Source: DASUFH01 sp036274645 (GTDB lineage: Bacteria; Acidobacteriota; Terriglobia; 20CM-2-55-15). From it: a DNA stretch of 10,295 bases. The notes beneath the pieces are model-generated. The model was given only the letters and a program-made list of their open reading frames with translations, searched no databases and was not told the origin of the DNA. Position 1 is the stretch's first letter. Each line of letters starts with the position of its first letter. This document shows, one piece after another, positions 6,812 through 10,295 of the stretch. The translations under genes were made by a program, and so were the position numbers. The stretch is taken from NCBI GenBank assembly GCA_036274645.1, contig DASUFH010000303.1:1-10295 (forward strand), given 5' to 3'.

Positions 6812-9070
6812 ATGCCCACCACCTGGAAAGACAAACTGGCCCCGACCATCGACCCGCAGCTCGCTGCGGAAATCGATGCTTTCGAGACCGAAATCGCCCT
6901 CCGCAAGCAGGGCAAAATGGACGAAAAGGTCTTTGCCGAGACCCGTTTGCGCCGGGGCTGTTACGGCCAGCGGTACGACAACGGCCAGCGGCACGACGGC
7001 GTTCAAACCCAAAAACTGCGCTACCCCACGGACACCACGAAGGGTCCGGACACCCTCTGGGACGCCCCCGGCATGCAGCGCATCAAGATCCCGTTCGGTG
7101 GTGTGACTCCCGACCAGATGGACGCTCTCGCCGACACCGCCGAGGAATATGCCGACGGCATCCTGCACGTCACGACGCGCCAGGACTTCCAGCTGCATTA
7201 CGTCCACATCGACGACACGCCGGAATTGATGCGGCGTCTGGCCGCTGTCGGCATCACGACCCGCGAAGCGTGCGGCAACTCCATCCGCAACGTCACCGCC
7301 TGCCCGCTGGCCGGTGTCTGCCGGACCGAAACATTCGATGTCGCGCCCTACGCGAAGGCTACGGCCCGCTTCATGCTCGGCCATCCCGACGCGCAGAACT
7401 TCGGCCGCAAATTCAAGATCGCCTTCTCCGGATGCGCCCACGAAGCCTGCGGTCTCGTAAACATGCACGACCTCGGCGCCGTAGCCGTAACGCGCGTCGA
7501 AAACGGAGTCGAACGGCGTGGCTTCGAACTCTATGTCGGAGGCGGACTCGGCGCCGTTCCCCACGAAGCGAAACTCTTCGACGCGTTTCTGCCCGCGGAA
7601 GAACTGCTCCCGATCACGCAGGCCATCTCCCGCGTCTTCGCGCGCCTTGGCGAAAAGCGAAACCGCGCGCAGGCCCGCGTCAAATTCCTGATCGCGAAGC
7701 TCGGCATCGACGAATTCCGCCGGCTCGTGCTCGAGGAACGCAAGACCCTGTCGGTGGATCCACGCTGGAAAACGTATCTGGATCACACCAATGAGCCCGT
7801 CGACACGCCCCTCCGGCCTCCCAGCGCGCTCAATGGCGCCGCCCGTCCGGAAGGATTCGACGCCTGGCACGCGACCAACGTCTACCGTCAAAAACAGGAA
7901 GGCTACGCCGTCGCCGCCGTCACGCTCCCGCTGGGTGACCTGACGGCCTGGCAGATGCGCGAACTGGCCCAGATTGCCCGGCGCTTCAGCGGCGACAGCG
8001 TCCGCACCACCGTCGAGCAGAACATGGTCCTCCGCTGGGTGAGCGAAGCGGACCTGCCGAAGCTTTATTCGGAACTCCAGCGCATCGGATTGGGCGACCC
8101 CGGCGCCGGCACGATTGTCGACGTCACGGCCTGCCCCGGCACCGATACCTGCAAGCTGGGCATTTCTTCCTCGCGCGGCCTCGCGGCCGAGTTACGCAGC
8201 CGTCTGGCGGCCCAGGCCTTTGCTACCGATGAGGCCGTGCGCAATCTGCGCATCAAAATCAGCGGATGCTTCAATTCCTGCGGACAGCATCACATAGCCG
8301 ATCTCGGTTTCTACGGGGTGACGCGCGCCATCGGTAATCGCAAGGTCCCGCACTTCCAGGTCGTCCTGGGCGGACAGTGGCAGGAAAACGGCGGCGCCTA
8401 CGGTCTCGCGCTAGGCGCGCCCGTTCCGTCCAAACGGATTCCCGAAACCGTCGAGCGGATCGCCGGCCGGTACATCCGAGAGCGCCAGGGCGACGAGAGT
8501 TTTCAGGCATTCATCAAGCGGCTGGGCAAGAAGGAACTGCGCGCCATGATCGAAGACCTCACCACCGTGCCCGCATATGAACGCGACGCGTCGTTCTACT
8601 CCGACTGGGGCGATCCCCGCGAATACACGATCGGCGACATGGGCATCGGCGAATGCGCGGGTGAAGTCGTATCGGTTTCCGAATTCGCCATGGCCGCCGC
8701 CGAACGTCTGGTTTTCGAAGGACAGTTGAAGCTCGAAGACGGCGATCATCGCGAGGCCGACGGCCTGGCCTATCGCGCCATGCTTGAAGCGGCGCGCTCC
8801 CTTGTCCTCACGCAGATGCTCGACGTGGCCGACGACGCCACGGTGATTGTTCAGGAGTTTCGCGCGCGGTTCCACGACAGCCCGTTCTTTCCGGATCGTT
8901 ACGCCGGAAACCGTTTCGCCGAATACCTCTTCCGCCGCCATTCCTCGCCGCCGGCGGAATTAACGGGCGATCATGCCCGGCGCATCGTCGAAGAAGCGCA
9001 GCTCTTCATCGAAGCCGCTTACGCCGGACATCACATCATCGCCGAACGCGGCGCGGGGCCGACGCTTTAG
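6812..9070 (+). CDS. Siroheme/4Fe-4S sulfite or nitrite reductase with C-terminal helical extension
   Basis: The family reduces sulfite to sulfide or nitrite to ammonia with six electrons at a siroheme coupled to a 4Fe-4S cluster, in the cytoplasm. Numbered from 6812 (752 aa), the C-terminal cluster ligands are Cys441 and Cys447 (ACPGTDTC) and Cys486 and Cys490 (SGCFNSC), with the same C-x5-C/C-x3-C spacing as E. coli CysI. The N-terminal half has a parallel set: Cys164/Cys170 (ACPLAGVC) and Cys208/Cys213 (SGCAHEAC). The substrate-site segment reads RKFK (Lys200, Lys202), as in sulfite reductases; plant nitrite reductases have KWN. That favours sulfite, but the substrate is not proven. After about residue 560 comes a linker with DWGD and GIGECAGE (611-618), then a mostly helical, possibly HEPN-like domain to 752. 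No flavoprotein partner gene is seen, so ferredoxin is a plausible donor. A start at 6743 or 6788 is disfavoured. Confidence 0.93.
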   Translation: MPTTWKDKLAPTIDPQLAAEIDAFETEIALRKQGKMDEKVFAETRLRRGCYGQRYDNGQRHDGVQTQKLRYPTDTTKGPDTLWDAPGMQRIKIPFGGVTPDQMDALADTAEEYADGILHVTTRQDFQLHYVHIDDTPELMRRLAAVGITTREACGNSIRNVTACPLAGVCRTETFDVAPYAKATARFMLGHPDAQNFGRKFKIAFSGCAHEACGLVNMHDLGAVAVTRVENGVERRGFELYVGGGLGAVPHEAKLFDAFLPAEELLPITQAISRVFARLGEKRNRAQARVKFLIAKLGIDEFRRLVLEERKTLSVDPRWKTYLDHTNEPVDTPLRPPSALNGAARPEGFDAWHATNVYRQKQEGYAVAAVTLPLGDLTAWQMRELAQIARRFSGDSVRTTVEQNMVLRWVSEADLPKLYSELQRIGLGDPGAGTIVDVTACPGTDTCKLGISSSRGLAAELRSRLAAQAFATDEAVRNLRIKISGCFNSCGQHHIADLGFYGVTRAIGNRKVPHFQVVLGGQWQENGGAYGLALGAPVPSKRIPETVERIAGRYIRERQGDESFQAFIKRLGKKELRAMIEDLTTVPAYERDASFYSDWGDPREYTIGDMGIGECAGEVVSVSEFAMAAAERLVFEGQLKLEDGDHREADGLAYRAMLEAARSLVLTQMLDVADDATVIVQEFRARFHDSPFFPDRYAGNRFAEYLFRRHSSPPAELTGDHARRIVEEAQLFIEAAYAGHHIIAERGAGPTL

Positions 9071-9071
9071 C

Positions 9072-9641
9072 ATGGAACTGTACCGGTTGGGCGTGAAGTT
9101 TTTCGCCGAAGGGGCGGACGGGTTTTCCGTGCGCGCCATGGTTCCCGTTTTTCATGCCTGGATTCAGAGACAGGCAATCCCCGGACACCTGCTCATCGAT
9201 GTCCACGACTACAGCCACATCTTCCAGGGACCTGGCATTCTCCTCGTCGGGCATGAAGCCAACTTCAGTCTCGATCAGACCGGCGGCCAGCTCGGCCTGC
9301 TCTATCATCGGAAAGTCACCGAGACGGGGGACTTCGGCGCTCATCTTGCCGGCATCTTTAAGGCCGCGCTGCTGGGTTGTTCCCTCCTTGAAGGCGAAAC
9401 CAGTCTCCGCTTCCGTACCGATGAGGCGCAGCTGATATTCAACGACCGTCTGAACGCGCCGAACGATACCGAGACTCGCGCGCGTCTGGAACCCCTCGTT
9501 GCCGAAGCCTTGAAAGGGGTCTGGTCCACGGACGTCAAAATGGAATCGTCGGCCGCTTCCGACTCCCGTGAACGCCTCGCGTTCCGGATTCGTTTTCCCA
9601 AATCCGAACCCATCGCCACCTTGCTCGCCCGTCTGGGCTGA
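9072..9641 (+). CDS. Conserved protein of unknown function coupled to the reductase (189 aa)
   Basis: The ATG is one base after the reductase stop, so the two genes are almost certainly co-transcribed and translationally coupled; no good independent ribosome binding site is seen. The protein appears soluble, without signal peptide or membrane helix. It begins MELYRLGVKFFAEGADG, followed by a dense block at about 25-80 (VFHAWIQRQAIPGHLLIDVHD, then HIFQGPGILLVGHEAN and GGQLGLLYHRK). The C-terminal 90 residues are mixed helix and strand. The middle block looks familiar as a conserved hypothetical family, but I know no established function. The linkage suggests a role with the siroheme enzyme, for example in assembly, electron delivery or regulation; this is inference only. 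An in-frame start at 8973 would lie wholly inside the reductase gene and is disfavoured. Confidence 0.85.
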   Translation: MELYRLGVKFFAEGADGFSVRAMVPVFHAWIQRQAIPGHLLIDVHDYSHIFQGPGILLVGHEANFSLDQTGGQLGLLYHRKVTETGDFGAHLAGIFKAALLGCSLLEGETSLRFRTDEAQLIFNDRLNAPNDTETRARLEPLVAEALKGVWSTDVKMESSAASDSRERLAFRIRFPKSEPIATLLARLG

Positions 9642-9655
9642 ATCCTTCTGAACGC

Positions 9656-9674
9656 GGGCGGTCATAGACCGCCC
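9656..9674. terminator. Perfect 8-bp hairpin between convergent genes
   Basis: GGGCGGTC (9656-9663) and GACCGCCC (9667-9674) form a perfect stem with a 3-nt loop. It lies in the 52-nt gap between the ends of two convergent genes, where it could terminate both transcripts. There is no T-run on either side, so it is not a textbook intrinsic terminator. The flank CCCCTACA suggests it may instead be a copy of a dispersed small palindrome. Confidence 0.45.
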
Positions 9675-9693
9675 CTACAGAGGAACCGCGGGC

Positions 9694-10295
9694 TCATCCC
9701 TCAAGGCGCTTGCGCCTTTCGTGCAGCAGATTCGCGAGCAGCAACGTGAAGTGCAGCCGAAACCGGAAATCCTCGGCATCGGGAAGACCCGTATGGATCT
9801 CACTCGGCGCCCTCTTCCAATCCAACCCTGCAATCATGGGCGCCAGAACCTCCGCTCCTTGCGGGCGTTCGCTGATTCCTTCCACCATGGCGTCCAGGAA
9901 GATCTGCAGTTCGCTTCGCGCCTCGTCCCACTGCTTGCTTCCGGCGCAAGTCATCGCTTTTGCAAGATGGCCTCTCGCAATCGGAGATTCTTTATCGAAG
10001 CTCTGTCTGAGCCAGTAGGCCAGCCCCGCCTCACCGGCAAAACGCGGTGGTGTCATCGAAACGGGTTTCGGTTCCCCCGTGCCTCTCACTTCCTCGCGAA
10101 AGTCCTCCAGCCGGATTCCCCGCGCCATCAGCAGCCCGGCCGCCCTGCATGTGGTTTCGCGGAGAATACCCAACAACAGGTGTTCCGTGCCGATATACGA
10201 ATGGCCCAGACTTTCCGATTCCTCCGCCGCGAAACCGAGAATGCGCTTGCATTCATCGGAGAGAGGAAGGTCGACGGACGTCGGTATCCGTGACC
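9694..10295 (-). CDS. Clp N-terminal-domain protein without visible ATPase module (N-terminus beyond window)
   Basis: The C-terminal 199 residues are visible; the frame is open to the right edge of the window, so the start is missing. The first ~65 residues are a Clp_N repeat: TSVDLPLSDECKRIL, then AAEESESLGHSYIGTEHLLLG and ILRE, matching the N-domain of ClpC/ClpA unfoldases that binds substrates and adaptors. No Walker motifs follow. Instead a ~120-aa C-terminal part, partly TPR-like (ARGHLAKAMTCAGSKQWDEA), ends LLANLLHERRKRLEG. Stand-alone proteins with paired Clp_N repeats are, as I recall, frequent in Acidobacteriota, so a first repeat probably lies outside the window. It may act as an adaptor or decoy for a Clp unfoldase; that is inference. 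A TTG inside the repeat (10176) is not a credible start because the conserved motif extends upstream of it. Confidence 0.85.
   Translation of the reverse strand, partial: SRIPTSVDLPLSDECKRILGFAAEESESLGHSYIGTEHLLLGILRETTCRAAGLLMARGIRLEDFREEVRGTGEPKPVSMTPPRFAGEAGLAYWLRQSFDKESPIARGHLAKAMTCAGSKQWDEARSELQIFLDAMVEGISERPQGAEVLAPMIAGLDWKRAPSEIHTGLPDAEDFRFRLHFTLLLANLLHERRKRLEG

Noticed and set aside
6698..7891. A 397-codon minus-strand open frame
   Set aside because: It is antisense to the reductase, whose cysteine motifs prove the plus-strand frame; its end is translated palindrome arm.
8973..9071. An extended start for the 189-aa gene
   Set aside because: The extra 33 codons lie entirely inside the reductase coding sequence in another frame; the ATG at 9072 gives a tidy coupled start.

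Overview
The window looks like a moderately GC-rich chromosomal segment, most likely from an Acidobacteriota-type bacterium. This is an inference from gene content: a tRNA-Leu/tig/clpP/clpX/lon block, a stand-alone Clp N-terminal-domain protein of a kind I associate with that phylum, and a siroheme reductase with a helical C-terminal extension. No rRNA or other decisive marker is present, so the phylum call is tentative.

Left half (1-5421, minus strand) is a protein quality-control operon. A sigma70-type promoter (TTGACA-N17-CACAAT, 5393-5421) lies just upstream of tRNA-Leu(UAG). Only 14 nt separate the tRNA from trigger factor (tig). tig overlaps clpP by 4 nt, clpX follows after 63 nt, and lon follows 8 nt later and runs off the left edge of the window. 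The products form a logical set: a ribosome-bound chaperone, the ClpXP protease and the Lon protease.

Middle (5466-6751) holds two copies of a ~178-bp palindromic repeat in the same orientation. They bracket about 0.93 kb carrying two small plus-strand genes: a 63-aa zinc-ribbon-like protein and a 125-aa membrane-anchored protein. The right copy has arms of 61 nt that match perfectly; the left copy has arms with five differences. This element is the most unusual structure in the window.

Right half (6761-9641, plus strand) begins with a promoter (TTGACT-N17-GACAAT) starting 10 bp past the right repeat copy. It serves a 752-aa siroheme/4Fe-4S sulfite-or-nitrite reductase. A 189-aa conserved protein of unknown function follows after a single base, so the two probably form a two-gene operon. 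A perfect 8-bp hairpin then separates this operon from a convergent gene at the right edge, which encodes the C-terminal 199 residues of a Clp_N-domain protein without a visible AAA+ module.

All coding calls come from reading translations and family motifs by eye; no database search was made.
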